Positions 1 to 9,774 of a stretch of DNA of 46,997 nt are shown piece by piece; position 1 is the stretch's first letter; each line of letters starts with the position of its first letter. The translations under genes and the position numbers were made by a program. Source of the stretch: Acidobacteriaceae bacterium (GTDB taxonomy: Bacteria; Acidobacteriota; Terriglobia; Terriglobales; Acidobacteriaceae); NCBI GenBank assembly GCA_030041515.1, contig JASHNS010000052.1:1-46997 (forward strand). Reading direction: 5' to 3'. Under the pieces are notes generated by a model. The model saw nothing but the letters and a program-made list of their open reading frames with translations. It ran no database searches and was not told where the DNA came from.

Positions 1-322
1 GTCCCCACGCCGACATCCCCATCATGGCGGGCATGCTGCTGATCCCAAATGAAGCCAGATGCAACAACCGCGAGAAGCCCCGGGGATTTTTCGGGACCCA
101 CAACGGGCAGCGGAGAATCTTCACGCCCGCCGCAGACACCTCGTGCCGATAAGCCCACCACCGGTAGTCGTCCCGCACCTTCCAGGCGGGATAGTAAGGG
201 GGCGCGGTCACCACGCGCACCTCATGTCCGCGCGCCGCCAGCCATTCCATCATTTCGCCGGAGTACTTCCCGATACCCGTCAACTCCGGGGCGTAATTCA
301 GGCCGAGCAGCAAAATGCGCAC
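1..322 (-). CDS. WcaI-like glycosyltransferase, N-terminal part (runs off the window)
   Basis: The frame read on the minus strand from a GTG at 322-320 begins VRILLLGLNYAPELTGIGKY and stays open to base 1, giving about 107 residues. This opening, followed by an SGEMMEWLAARGHEV segment and a PPYYP motif, is the typical N-terminal Rossmann start of GT4 glycosyltransferases annotated as colanic acid/exopolysaccharide transferase WcaI. The C-terminal half with the donor-binding EX7E motif lies outside the window. The start is GTG and no ATG fits better. A sugar-nucleotide epimerase gene lies upstream on the same strand, which supports a role in surface polysaccharide synthesis. Family assignment is good; donor and acceptor cannot be told. 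Confidence 0.8.
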   Translation of the reverse strand, partial: MRILLLGLNYAPELTGIGKYSGEMMEWLAARGHEVRVVTAPPYYPAWKVRDDYRWWAYRHEVSAAGVKILRCPLWVPKNPRGFSRLLHLASFGISSMPAMMGMSAWG

Positions 323-493
323 TGGATTCTATTCCTTTGTCGAATCAAGAGCTTTTCCATCGTAGCGCGTGGAACCGGGCTCGCCGTGCGTGCCCCCTTC
401 AGGTGGGTCAGGGGCGTCACTCAGGTCAAAGCCTCTGCAAGGGTCGGGGGTCGCCTCGCGGGTGCGTGCCAGACCGACAGAAATCAACCCCCA
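323..493. other. intergenic gap, no feature seen
   Basis: A 171-base spacer separates two minus-strand genes. I see no convincing ORF, terminator with a T-run, or RNA gene in it. It presumably carries the promoter or leader of the WcaI-like gene. Confidence 0.4.
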
Positions 494-1492
494 TTAATGG
501 CTTCGGGAGCTATTCCCCGCCTGCATCTGCTCCGCAATCCACTGGTAGGTTATCGCCATCCCGTCCCTGAGGCGTATCGACGGCTCCCAGCCAAGCTCCT
601 GCAGGATCTTGGTGTTGTCGCTGTTGCGGCCGTTCACGCCCTTCGGCGCGTCCAGCTTGTAGTGGCGCTTCAACCTGACTCCTGCGATCTCCTCCACGAT
701 ATCAACCAGCTGATTGATGGTCACCAGCTCACTGGACCCCAGATTGATCGGATAGTGGATTTCGCTCTCGGTGATCGCAACCGTGCCCTTCAGGCAGTCG
801 TCAATGTACATAAAGCTGCGGGTCTGTTGCCCGTCGCCCCAGATTTCGATCTCGTGCTTTCCTGAGGCTTTGGCCTCGAGCACCTTGCGGCAGATGGCAG
901 CCGGAGCTTTCTCGCGGCCCCCGTCCCAGGTGCCATGGGGCCCGTAAACGTTGTGATAGCGGGCCACCCGGCACTCGAGGCCAAAGTCTTCCTCGAAATG
1001 GCGGCACATCCTCTCGCTGAAGAGTTTTTCCCATCCGTACCCGTCTTCTGCAAGCGCTGGATATGCATCTTCTTCCTTCAGGGGCACCACGTCGGCGCTC
1101 TTCTGTTTGTCGCCGTTGTACACGCAGGCCGACGAAGAATAAAAGAAGCGCTTTACCCCCGAGTCCTTCGCCGCCATCAGCATATGGGTGGTCGTCAGCA
1201 CGCTCAGCATGCAGAGAGCTTTGTTGTTCTCGATGAACCCCATGCCGCCCATGTCAGCGGCCAACTGGAAGACAGCTGTGGCGCTTTTCGCCGCCCGGTA
1301 GCAGTTCTCCTTATCTTTCAGGTCCGCGACCACGTTCTCGACGTCACCTGAAACCTGATACCACTCGTCGAGCGGCTTCACGTCGATCGCGCGTATGACT
1401 TCCACGCCGTTGGCCCGCAGGTATTGGACGAGGTGTCCGCCGATGAATCCGCCAGCCCCGCAGACCGCGACTTTTTCGCCTTTCAGATTCAT
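494..1492 (-). CDS. NAD-dependent epimerase similar to GDP-mannose 3,5-epimerase
   Basis: This is a 332-residue extended short-chain dehydrogenase/reductase. The chosen ATG at 1492 follows a GGAGG about 11 bases upstream and places the Rossmann GAGGFIGG at residues 12-19. An upstream in-frame start (1756) would add an Arg-rich tail unlike the family. The body resembles plant GDP-mannose 3,5-epimerase: an SSSACVY segment with Cys123, a YGWEK segment with Tyr152/Lys156, an HNVYGPHGTWDGGREKAPAA block with Lys195, and the GDGQQTRSFMYIDD and NGRNSDN blocks. The Cys and Lys correspond to the plant enzyme's acid/base pair. It probably makes an epimerised GDP-hexose for a glycan built by the adjacent glycosyltransferase. 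Epimerase family is secure; exact substrate is inferred. Confidence 0.85.
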   Translation of the reverse strand: MNLKGEKVAVCGAGGFIGGHLVQYLRANGVEVIRAIDVKPLDEWYQVSGDVENVVADLKDKENCYRAAKSATAVFQLAADMGGMGFIENNKALCMLSVLTTTHMLMAAKDSGVKRFFYSSSACVYNGDKQKSADVVPLKEEDAYPALAEDGYGWEKLFSERMCRHFEEDFGLECRVARYHNVYGPHGTWDGGREKAPAAICRKVLEAKASGKHEIEIWGDGQQTRSFMYIDDCLKGTVAITESEIHYPINLGSSELVTINQLVDIVEEIAGVRLKRHYKLDAPKGVNGRNSDNTKILQELGWEPSIRLRDGMAITYQWIAEQMQAGNSSRSH

Positions 1493-1683
1493 TCGAGGGG
1501 AGCCTCCGTGCTCCTGGGTTCCGGATCGCAACCACCCATCGCTCGATCGCGCACGGGTAGGGGGCACAGAAGCTGTCTTGTACTCAACGTGATAACAATT
1601 CTCAGGACCCTGAATCCCGGCTGTCAAGAGTCTGTACGCGCGCCGCCGAGCCGTGGGTAACCAGCGTTCGGCACTTTTGCCCT

Positions 1684-2604
1684 TTGGTAAACTCCTGGCA
1701 CGTGCCCTTGTTGACCGCGCCCGCGTCTCCTCCGTCTGCTTCGCGCCGCCGTCCAAACCTTTTTCACATGGCGGCCTCTCTGCGCGCGCAGCCCCTTGCT
1801 GCTTTGGGGCTGCTCTTTCTCGTGATTTTCGTCGTCCTGGCGGTCTTCGCGCCGTGGCTGGCGCCGTACAATCCCGCCAGTCTCGACCTGTTCAACCGGC
1901 TCGCGCCGCCCAGCCATGCTCACTGGCTTGGAACCGACGAACTCGGGCGCGATATTCTCTCCCGTCTGATTTATGGCGCGCGCCTGTCCCTCACGGTGGC
2001 TGTCTCGGTCGTCGCCCTGTCATTCCTGCTGGGACTGATCCTCGGCGGGCTGGCCGGTTATTACGGCCGCTGGATCGATGTGATCATCAATACCTTCCTG
2101 ATGAACGCGTTCCTGGCTCTGCCCGGCATTCTGCTCGCCATCGCATTCGTCGCTTTTCTGGGACCGGGGCTGCTGAACCTCATCCTCGCTCTGTCCATCG
2201 GCGGCTGGGTTGGCTACGCTCGCCTGGTTCGCGCTCAGGTGCTCGCCGTTCGCGAGCGCGAATTCGTTGAGGCGGCCCGCGCCCTGGGCGCCGGCGATTT
2301 GCGCATCTTCATCCGGCACATCCTGCCCAACATCCTTCAGCCCCTCATTGTCCAGGCGGCCATCGGGATGGCGGGCGCGGTCCTGGCCGCGGCGACGCTC
2401 AGTTTCCTCGGACTGGGCGTGCCCCCGCCTACCTCCAGCTGGGGACAAATGCTCAACGACGCGCGTCCTTACCTGTTCGATGCGCCGCATCTCGTCGTCT
2501 TCCCGGCCATCGCCGTTGCCCTTTGCGTGTTGTCGTTCAATTTTCTTGGCGACGCGCTGCGCGACTACCTCGATCCCCGCACGCGTCTGACCGTCGGTCT
2601 CTGA
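1684..2604 (+). CDS. ABC transporter permease, DppC/OppC type
   Basis: This is a 306-residue inner-membrane permease of the peptide/nickel importer family. The first membrane segment (about residues 38-58) is followed by FAPWLAPYNP and HWLGTDELGRDILSRLIYGAR, both hallmarks of the OppC N-terminal region. The cytoplasmic EAA loop for contact with the ATPase is EFVEAARALGAGDLRIFIRH, and the end of the domain carries LSFLGLGVPPPTSSWGQM. The longest frame begins at a TTG. A GTG at 1702 or an ATG at 1768 (MAASLRAQ, just before the first helix) are reasonable alternatives, and none has a clear ribosome binding site. No DppB partner, ATPase or binding protein lies nearby, so the rest of the transporter must be elsewhere or lost. 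Confidence 0.85.
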   Translation: MVNSWHVPLLTAPASPPSASRRRPNLFHMAASLRAQPLAALGLLFLVIFVVLAVFAPWLAPYNPASLDLFNRLAPPSHAHWLGTDELGRDILSRLIYGARLSLTVAVSVVALSFLLGLILGGLAGYYGRWIDVIINTFLMNAFLALPGILLAIAFVAFLGPGLLNLILALSIGGWVGYARLVRAQVLAVREREFVEAARALGAGDLRIFIRHILPNILQPLIVQAAIGMAGAVLAAATLSFLGLGVPPPTSSWGQMLNDARPYLFDAPHLVVFPAIAVALCVLSFNFLGDALRDYLDPRTRLTVGL

Positions 2605-2722
2605 GGCGGCGTCTGGTACCGGACATCGCGCACTCGGGTGCGGCCTTTCCGGCCCCATACCTTCGATGCCTGCCGACAACTGACCTCCCGCGGCGGCGCA
2701 TCCAACTGAGATTCCTGAGCAG

Positions 2723-5077
2723 ATGCAAGGGAGCATGGGCCCACGTTTCTGCCCGCCTCACCGGCCGTCAAAGATGTCTGGACAGCAGGGAATGCCGCCA
2801 AGCCTTTCCACAGCGATCGCGCAGTCCTGGACGGTGCCTTTGTGGCCGACGCTGGGCGTGCTGGCCGCCGGAATCCTGTATTGGCGCGGTTGGCGCGTGG
2901 CGCGCCGCACCCGACCCCGGGAGTTGCCGCCGTGGCGCGCCGTCTGCTTCTTTGCCGGTCTCTTCTCCTTCTGGATCGCGCTGGCCTCGCCGCTCGATGC
3001 GCTGAATGCGTTCCTGCTCACGGCGCACATGACGCAGCACCTGCTGCTCATGTCCATCGCTCCGCCGCTGCTGCTGCTCGGCAATCCGTCGGTTCCCATG
3101 CTTCGCGGCCTTCCCCGCAGTTTCGTGCGTGACGAGCTGGCCCCGTGGATGAGCACGCGCGCGGTTCACCGGCTCCAGCGGCTGTTCACTCATCCGGCTT
3201 TCGGGTGGATCGCGATCGACCTGGCGATTGTCGCCTGGCATCTGCCGCAGGCGTACGAGCTGGCGCTCCGCTCCAGCTTCTGGCACCAGATGGAGCACGC
3301 CTGCTTCTTCTGCACGGCGCTGTGTTTCTGGTGGTATGTGATCCGGCCGTGGCCCAACCGCATCCGCTCCTCACGCTGGCTGATCATTCCTTATGTCGTC
3401 TCGGCGAACATGGTTTTCTTCTTCGTGGGGCTGGTCATCACCCTCGACCAGCACGTCATCTATCCATCCTATGCGCGCGTTCCGCGCCTCTTCGGTATCA
3501 GCGCGCTGAGCGACCAGGCCCTTGCCGGCAGCGAAATGCTCCTTGTGGGATTCCTGGTGATCACTGCGACCCTGACTGGCGTTCTGGTCCCGCTCCTTTC
3601 GGACCATCCGCGACCCGCTGCTCAGCCCGCACCCGCCCCGATCTCCCCTCTGCCCGCGCCTCTCGACTTGCTCCACGCCCCGATCGCCGGGGCCGCCCTT
3701 CGCTCGCGGTACGGGCGCCGCGCTCTTCAGACCATCAGCGTCGCGGCGATGGCTGTGGTGATTGTCGAAGGCTTGAGCGGTGTGCAGTTCGCTCCCCTGA
3801 ATCCGGCGGGTGCATTCCTTTGGAACATATTCCGCCCGCTCACCCTGATCCTGCTCCTGCTGGTCGCCAACGTCTTTTGCATGGCGTGCCCGTTTACCTG
3901 GCCGCGCGAGCTGGCTCGCCGCTTCAGGATTCGGCAGTTCCGGTGGCCGGAGCATCTCTCCTCCAAATGGCCCGCGGCTTTACTCTTGCTCCTTTTCTTC
4001 TGGGCGTACGAGCAGTTCGCGCTCTGGAACTCGCCGCGCGATACCGCTCTGCTGCTCCTCGCCTATGTGGTAGCCGCAACGACCATCAACACAGTGTTCA
4101 CCGGCGCGAGCTTCTGCAAATACGTCTGCCCCGTCGGGCAGTTCAACTTCATCGCTTCTCTCTTTGCACCCCTGGAGCTGGGAGTCCGCAGCAGCCACGT
4201 GTGCTCGTCCTGCTCCACGCACGACTGCGTGCGCGGCAACGCGGTGAATCGTGGCTGCGAGCTCAAGCTCTACCTGCCCAATAAAGTCGGCAATCTCGAC
4301 TGCACGCTGTGCCTCGACTGCGTGCAGGCCTGTCCTTCCGACAACGTGTCGCTGACGCCCAGGTCCCCACTGCGCGAACTCCGCCGTGACCCCGTGCGCT
4401 CCTCGATCGGGCGCATCTCGGCGCGGCCGGACATCGCCGTGCTCATTCTGGTCGTGGTTTTCTCGTCGCTGGCCAATGCCGCCGTGATGACCGCACCGGT
4501 CGCCCGCGTTCTCTCCGATCTTCGACAGCATCACGCGTGGGCTGCGGGTTGGTTCGTTTCGCTGCTGGCTACCTGTTTCGCCTCCGGAATCCTGCTGCTG
4601 CTCTATGGGGCCGCGGTTCGGATGATGCAGTTGCTGGCGGTGCACGTGAACCTTCGTACGGTTTTCTGCCGATTCTCGATCGCCCTGTTACCGCTGGGAC
4701 TTTCGATCTGGCTCGGCCATCTCGCGTTTCACCTGGCCACGTCGTGGTCGTCAATTCCGGCGATGTTCCAGGACTCACTCGGCCATCCAGCCGGGCCCCA
4801 CGGAACAGCCATGGCGATGGCCGCTGCGTCGGCATCGATGTTCGCTCCGATCCTCGGGCCCAACGGCATCAGCCTCTTCGATCTTCAGGTTTGGATCGTG
4901 AATCTGGGCCTGTTTGTTTCCTGGTTTGCCGGATGGAAGCTCACTCGGGAATTGGGGGGCTCCTCCCGCCGTTTTGGGTCGATGGCAGCGATTTGGCTCG
5001 GCGGCAGCACAGCGTTCTATGCCGTCGCCATCTGGATCTTCACGCAGCCGATGTACATGCGCGGGACGGGAATGTGA
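2723..5077 (+). CDS. Fusion of CtaG-type oxidase assembly domain and NapH/CcoG-like polyferredoxin
   Basis: This is a 784-residue polytopic membrane protein. Residues about 30-300 match the Caa3_CtaG family, with PLDALNAFLLTAHMTQHLLLM and several membrane helices with conserved His (for example FWHQMEH). After a Pro/Ala linker near 300-320, the second half has new helices, then C465-KYV-C469-PVGQF. Two Cys clusters follow: C494, C497, C502, C512 and C527, C530, C533, C537-P, the latter a classic CxxCxxCxxxCP 4Fe-4S motif as in NapH, RdxA and CcoG. More helices follow. CtaG proteins deliver copper to haem-copper oxidases and CcoG reduces Cu(II) for cbb3 assembly, so a joint role in oxidase copper maturation is inferred. 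The start is uncertain: ATGs at 2774 and 2792 are possible. Confidence 0.8.
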   Translation: MQGSMGPRFCPPHRPSKMSGQQGMPPSLSTAIAQSWTVPLWPTLGVLAAGILYWRGWRVARRTRPRELPPWRAVCFFAGLFSFWIALASPLDALNAFLLTAHMTQHLLLMSIAPPLLLLGNPSVPMLRGLPRSFVRDELAPWMSTRAVHRLQRLFTHPAFGWIAIDLAIVAWHLPQAYELALRSSFWHQMEHACFFCTALCFWWYVIRPWPNRIRSSRWLIIPYVVSANMVFFFVGLVITLDQHVIYPSYARVPRLFGISALSDQALAGSEMLLVGFLVITATLTGVLVPLLSDHPRPAAQPAPAPISPLPAPLDLLHAPIAGAALRSRYGRRALQTISVAAMAVVIVEGLSGVQFAPLNPAGAFLWNIFRPLTLILLLLVANVFCMACPFTWPRELARRFRIRQFRWPEHLSSKWPAALLLLLFFWAYEQFALWNSPRDTALLLLAYVVAATTINTVFTGASFCKYVCPVGQFNFIASLFAPLELGVRSSHVCSSCSTHDCVRGNAVNRGCELKLYLPNKVGNLDCTLCLDCVQACPSDNVSLTPRSPLRELRRDPVRSSIGRISARPDIAVLILVVVFSSLANAAVMTAPVARVLSDLRQHHAWAAGWFVSLLATCFASGILLLLYGAAVRMMQLLAVHVNLRTVFCRFSIALLPLGLSIWLGHLAFHLATSWSSIPAMFQDSLGHPAGPHGTAMAMAAASASMFAPILGPNGISLFDLQVWIVNLGLFVSWFAGWKLTRELGGSSRRFGSMAAIWLGGSTAFYAVAIWIFTQPMYMRGTGM

Positions 5078-5628
5078 TGCTGACCGACTCCCGTGCTCTC
5101 GCCCGCGTTATTTTCCTGATACTCATGGTCGTCATCTGCGCCGAAGGCGCTCGCGCGGACGGCGGACGGCTGCGCTTCCGTCAGGCAGCCGGACCCTTCA
5201 TCGTTACGCTCTTCACCACGCCCGATCCGCTCACCGAGGGCGCCGCGGATTTCAGCGTCGCAGTTGAGCAGTCCGGACGGCCGGGTCTGGTTGAAGATGC
5301 GGACATCACGCTGGTTCTGACTCCCACGGGCCACGCTCAGCCGATCGTACTGCACGCAACACATGCCGGCGCCACGAGTAAGTGGCTGCAGGCTGCAAAC
5401 TTTTCGATTCCTTCTCGTGGGGTTTGGAACGTCACCGTGGTTGTTCGGCGCCGCAACCAGGTTGGGCAATGTTCCGGCCTCGTGCGCGTGGAAGCAGCCG
5501 GCACGCGGGCCCTGACATGGGACGTGCTGCCGGTGCCGCTGGCAGGGCTCTTGCTGCTGATACACCAGCGGCGGAAGCGCAGATATATCCGGGAGCGCCG
5601 CAATCGTCTCGCTGCGTCGGCTTGCTGA
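5077..5628 (+). CDS. FixH/YtkA-like membrane-anchored protein
   Basis: The start ATG overlaps the previous gene's stop by one base (TGATG), so the two are probably translationally coupled. The product has 183 residues: a signal peptide or N-terminal anchor (VIFLILMVVICAEGARA), a periplasmic beta-rich domain of about 110 residues, and one C-terminal hydrophobic stretch (LPVPLAGLLLLI) followed by a very basic Arg/Lys tail. The segments FIVTLFTTPDPLTEGAADFSV and FSIPSRGVWNVTVVVRR resemble the YtkA/FixH immunoglobulin-like fold found with copper and oxidase maturation genes. In rhizobia FixH is encoded beside the polyferredoxin FixG, which is the arrangement seen here. Family assignment is moderate and rests partly on context. 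Confidence 0.6.
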   Translation: MLTDSRALARVIFLILMVVICAEGARADGGRLRFRQAAGPFIVTLFTTPDPLTEGAADFSVAVEQSGRPGLVEDADITLVLTPTGHAQPIVLHATHAGATSKWLQAANFSIPSRGVWNVTVVVRRRNQVGQCSGLVRVEAAGTRALTWDVLPVPLAGLLLLIHQRRKRRYIRERRNRLAASAC

Positions 5629-5655
5629 CCAGCTGACGCCGGGGTCGAACAGGCG

Positions 5656-6690
5656 CTAGACGGGCCTGGCTTCCACGATGCCCATCTCGTTGCCGGCCGG
5701 AAACACACCAGCCAGGCGAAAGCCCGCAGCCTCAAGCAGCGCTTTCCACTCTGGCTCGCTGCGTTCGCGGCCGCCGGTCACTGCCAGCATGTTCAGGTCG
5801 CTCATCAGGCGGATCTCCAGATTCAGGTCGGCTCGAGTTACCCGTGGCGGCAGGATGAATTCGATGATCAGCAGAGCGCCGTTCTCCGGCATGACCGCAC
5901 GGCAATTCCTCAGAATCCCAATTGCCTTGGCATCGTCGCTTCCGTGCAGAACATGCTTCAGCATGTAAACGTCAGCACCGGGCGGAACGGACTGCGTGAG
6001 ATCCGCCGCAATCAACTCACAGCGCGAGCCAATTTCCCCGGTCGCGAAACGCGGCCCGGCCGCTTCAATGCTGGGCTCAAGATCCACCAGCATGCCGCGA
6101 ACCTGCGGATAAAGCTCGAGCACGGCGTGAATCAGCGCGCCGCCTCCGCCGCCAAGATCGGCGACCACCTTTGCACCGGAGAAGTCCCACGCCTTTGCGA
6201 TGGGAATGTAATCCTGCGCAGGCGCGGTCCCCATCACGGCGCGAAAGATGGCGTTGGCCTCCGGCTCCTGCGACCAGCGCGACAGGACGCCTGGAGGCCG
6301 CACCTCGCGCGCCGGCTTGCCCGCTCGCACGCATTCGGTCAGCAGCGACCACTCGTCCGCCAGCAGATCGCCCCAGAAGATGACAGCCGCCCATGCCGAT
6401 TGCGGATCGTCTTTACGCAGCGGCTGGCCCAGTGGAGTGAGCCGAAACCGGCCCGGCGTCGTCTCCTCGGTGATCCCGATGCCGGCGAGCGCCCGCAGCA
6501 GGCGATACAGCGCGTCGGCATCGGCCTGGCAGACTTCGGCCAGCTGATCGACGCTGCGCTCCTCGTTTTCCAGAGCATCCGCGACACCCAGCCGAGCAGC
6601 CGCGCAAACCATCCGGCTGCGCGCGTACGACATCGCCATCTGCACCAGTGCCGCGTTCGGCGCGACATTGCCAATGCCGGGCTGACTCAT
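5656..6690 (-). CDS. SAM-dependent O-methyltransferase (family 2, CrtF-like)
   Basis: This 344-residue enzyme starts at an ATG (MSQPGIGN) with GGAGG 6 bases upstream. A longer frame from 6714 has no better site. Residues about 15-100 form a winged-helix dimerisation domain (LGVADALENEERSVDQLAEV, ADALYRLLRALAGIGI). A Rossmann methyltransferase domain follows, with the SAM-binding glycine loop VVADLGGGGGALIHAVL, the acidic LVDLE strand end, and ADVYMLKHVLHGSDDAKAIGILRN, whose His in HVLH is in the place of the catalytic His of small-molecule O-methyltransferases. It resembles hydroxyneurosporene and antibiotic O-methyltransferases, but no biosynthetic cluster is present, so the substrate is unknown. 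It is convergent with the FixH-like gene and divergent from aconitase. Confidence 0.8.
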   Translation of the reverse strand: MSQPGIGNVAPNAALVQMAMSYARSRMVCAAARLGVADALENEERSVDQLAEVCQADADALYRLLRALAGIGITEETTPGRFRLTPLGQPLRKDDPQSAWAAVIFWGDLLADEWSLLTECVRAGKPAREVRPPGVLSRWSQEPEANAIFRAVMGTAPAQDYIPIAKAWDFSGAKVVADLGGGGGALIHAVLELYPQVRGMLVDLEPSIEAAGPRFATGEIGSRCELIAADLTQSVPPGADVYMLKHVLHGSDDAKAIGILRNCRAVMPENGALLIIEFILPPRVTRADLNLEIRLMSDLNMLAVTGGRERSEPEWKALLEAAGFRLAGVFPAGNEMGIVEARPV

Positions 6691-6967
6691 CGCACCCCTC
6701 CGAAATCTCGCCAAGGATATCAGGGAACCCCGGCGGCGGCCGGGAATGCGGCATAGACAGGCAAAGTCGTTCTACAATAACGGCGGTGACTGTGGATTCC
6801 GCATTCTCGGTGCCCCCAACGCTGCGGCGCTTCCGGCGCGGACGCCCGGATCGCGGACGACGCACTTCCGCATAACAAAAGCTTCTCCGATGCTCCGCTG
6901 TGCGCGAAGTTTGCCGCGGCGTCGAGCATAAGCCCGTGCGTCTCTCACCTACGAAAGGATTTGCCTC

Positions 6968-9763
6968 ATGAACACCTTCGGCAGCCAGTCCGAACTCCAG
7001 TCGGGCGGCAGGAGCTACTCCATCTTCCGTCTCGCCTCCCTTGAAAAGCGCGGCATCCGGCTCCAACGCCTGCCCTTCAGCCTTCGCATCCTGCTCGAAA
7101 ACCTGCTGCGTCACGAAGACGGCAAGTCCGTCACCGCCGACGACATCGAATTCCTCGCGAAATGGGATCCGAAAGCGGAGCCTTCCCGCGAAATCTCCTG
7201 GATGCCGGCCCGCGTGCTCATGCAGGACTTCACCGGCGTGCCCGCCATCGTCGACCTCGCGGCGATGCGCGACGCGATGAAGGTCCTGGGCGGCGATCCG
7301 AAGAAGATCGATCCGCTCCAGCCCGCTGAACTGGTCATCGACCACTCCGTCCAGGTGGATGAATTCGGCACCAACAACGCCTACTCCGTGAACGCGGCGC
7401 TCGAATTCCAGCGCAACCGCGAACGCTATGCGTTCCTCAAGTGGGGACAGTCGGCCTTCCGTAACTTCTCCGCGGTGCCGCCGGGGATGGGCATCTGCCA
7501 CCAGGTGAATTTGGAGCACCTCGCGCGCGTAGTCTTCACGACGAAGGACGGCAAGGCCTATCCCGATACGCTGGTCGGCACCGACTCCCACACCACCATG
7601 ATCAACGGCCTCGGCGTGCTCGGCTGGGGCGTGGGCGGCATTGAAGCCGAGGCGGCCATGCTCGGCCAGCCCGTCTCCATGCTGGTCCCGCAGGTCGTCG
7701 GCTTCAAACTGACCGGCAAGCTGCGCGAAGGCGCGACGGCGACGGACCTCGTTCTCACCGTCACCGAGATGCTGCGCAAGCTGGGCGTGGTCGGCAAGTT
7801 CGTTGAGTTCTACGGCCCCGGCATCGCCGAGCTACCGCTTGCCGATCGCGCCACCATCGGCAACATGGCGCCGGAGTATGGCGCGACCTGCGGGCTCTTC
7901 CCCGTCGATGCTGAAACGCTTCGCTACCTCCGACTCACCGGGCGCAGCGCGGAGCAGATCGCGCTGGTCGAGGCCTATTTCAAAGATCAGGGCCTCTTCC
8001 ACACGCCCGATTCGCCGGAAGCCGAATACTCGCAGACGCTCTCGCTCGATCTCGCGCAGGTCGAGCCGAGCGTGGCCGGACCGAAGCGGCCGCAGGATCG
8101 CGTGCTGCTGCGCGAGGCCGGCGCCAGCTTCAAAAAGCAGCTTCCTTCGTTGCTCGGACCGAACGCTGATAAAGTCGGCCAGCGCCAGGCTATCCGCTGG
8201 GAAGGCGAGGGCGGCCACATGTCCGCCAACGGCAATGTGCAATCCACGCACGCCGCCGCCGAGCCAGGCGGCAACGGACACATCGCGCACACGGTGAAGG
8301 AGCGTTTCGGCGTGGACGTCGAGCCGTACCTCGATCACGGCTCGGTCGTCATCGCGGCGATTACAAGCTGCACCAACACCTCGAATCCCTCCGTCATGGT
8401 CGCAGCCGGCCTGCTCGCGAAGAAAGCCGTCGAGAAAGGCCTCAGCGTTCCTCCGTGGGTCAAGACCTCACTCGCGCCCGGATCGCGCGTCGTGACCGAC
8501 TATTACGAGAAGTCCGGCCTCACTCCCTGGCTCGACAAGCTGCGCTTCAACACTGTCGGCTACGGCTGCACCACGTGCATCGGCAACTCAGGCCCGCTAC
8601 CGGAGGACGTGTCAAAGGCGATTGAGCAGCACGGTCTCGTCGCGGTCAGCGTCCTCAGCGGCAATCGCAACTTCGAGGGGCGCATCAACTCGGACGTGCG
8701 CGCGAATTATCTGATGTCGCCGCCGCTGGTCGTCGCCTATGCGCTCGCAGGGCGGATCGACCATGACTTCGACAAGGATCCGATCGGCAAGGACAAGGTC
8801 GGCCAGCCGGTGTTTCTGCGCGACATCTGGCCGTCGCAGCAGGAGGTCGCGCAGGTCATCGCGTCGTCGATCTCCTCCGAGAGTTTCACGAAGGAGTATG
8901 CGACGGTCTCTCAGGGCGATGCCAACTGGCAGAAGCTGAGCTTCCCGACCGGCGATGTTTATCAGTGGGAGCAGGACTCGACGTACATTCGCAAAGCGCC
9001 GTACTTCGACGGCATGAGCGCAAAGCCCGCGCCTGTCGGGGACATCACCGGCGCGCGCGTGCTCGCGGTCCTCGGCGACTCGGTGACGACGGACCACATT
9101 TCTCCGGCGGGATCGATCAAGACCAACGGCCCGGCCGGGAAATACCTGACCGAGCATGGCGTGAAGCCCGCGGATTTCAACTCCTACGGCTCGCGGCGTG
9201 GCAACCACGAAGTGATGGTCCGCGGAACCTTCGCCAACGTGCGTCTGCGCAACAAGCTCGCGCCGGGCACGGAAGGCGGCGTTACGCGGCTGTTGCCGGA
9301 AGGCGAGCAGATGTCCATCTTCGACGCGTCCGTGAAGTACGCCGAGCGCGGCACGCCGCTGGTCATCCTGGCCGGCAAGGAGTACGGATCGGGCTCGTCG
9401 CGCGACTGGGCGGCGAAGGGGCCGCGCCTGCTGGGCGTTCGCGCCGTCATTGCCGAGAGCTTCGAGCGCATCCATCGCTCGAACCTGGTCGGCATGGGGA
9501 TCCTGCCGCTGCAGTTCGCGCCGGGCGAGAACGTCGAGTCGCTGGGATTAACCGGTGAAGAAACCTACGACTTCCCCGGCCTGAAGGCGCTGCTCGACTC
9601 GAAGTTCGCCAACGGCCGCACGCTGAAAGTGCGCGCGACGGATGCCGGCGGCAAGTCAAAGACCTTCGAAGCGAAAATCCGCATCGACACGCCGCAGGAG
9701 ATCCTCTACTTCGAGCACGGAGGGATTCTGCAGTACGTGCTACGGCAGCTCGCGGTGAAGTAG
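6968..9763 (+). CDS. acnA: Aconitate hydratase A
   Basis: This 931-residue enzyme is the expected length for AcnA. It interconverts citrate and isocitrate in the TCA cycle. The three ligands of the 4Fe-4S cluster are present: Cys468 in TSCTNTSNP, and Cys534 and Cys537 in [14 protein letters not shown]. The C-terminal swivel domain has the active-site [16 protein letters not shown] motif. The ATG is preceded by AAAGGA about 7 bases upstream. The gene is monocistronic: a divergent methyltransferase lies upstream across a gap of about 280 bases and a strong hairpin follows. Residues about 395-425, between the N-terminal and catalytic blocks, look like a low-complexity insert rich in Ala, Gly and His. 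Confidence 0.97.
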   Translation: MNTFGSQSELQSGGRSYSIFRLASLEKRGIRLQRLPFSLRILLENLLRHEDGKSVTADDIEFLAKWDPKAEPSREISWMPARVLMQDFTGVPAIVDLAAMRDAMKVLGGDPKKIDPLQPAELVIDHSVQVDEFGTNNAYSVNAALEFQRNRERYAFLKWGQSAFRNFSAVPPGMGICHQVNLEHLARVVFTTKDGKAYPDTLVGTDSHTTMINGLGVLGWGVGGIEAEAAMLGQPVSMLVPQVVGFKLTGKLREGATATDLVLTVTEMLRKLGVVGKFVEFYGPGIAELPLADRATIGNMAPEYGATCGLFPVDAETLRYLRLTGRSAEQIALVEAYFKDQGLFHTPDSPEAEYSQTLSLDLAQVEPSVAGPKRPQDRVLLREAGASFKKQLPSLLGPNADKVGQRQAIRWEGEGGHMSANGNVQSTHAAAEPGGNGHIAHTVKERFGVDVEPYLDHGSVVIAAITSCTNTSNPSVMVAAGLLAKKAVEKGLSVPPWVKTSLAPGSRVVTDYYEKSGLTPWLDKLRFNTVGYGCTTCIGNSGPLPEDVSKAIEQHGLVAVSVLSGNRNFEGRINSDVRANYLMSPPLVVAYALAGRIDHDFDKDPIGKDKVGQPVFLRDIWPSQQEVAQVIASSISSESFTKEYATVSQGDANWQKLSFPTGDVYQWEQDSTYIRKAPYFDGMSAKPAPVGDITGARVLAVLGDSVTTDHISPAGSIKTNGPAGKYLTEHGVKPADFNSYGSRRGNHEVMVRGTFANVRLRNKLAPGTEGGVTRLLPEGEQMSIFDASVKYAERGTPLVILAGKEYGSGSSRDWAAKGPRLLGVRAVIAESFERIHRSNLVGMGILPLQFAPGENVESLGLTGEETYDFPGLKALLDSKFANGRTLKVRATDAGGKSKTFEAKIRIDTPQEILYFEHGGILQYVLRQLAVK

Positions 9764-9774
9764 TAAATCTGAAT

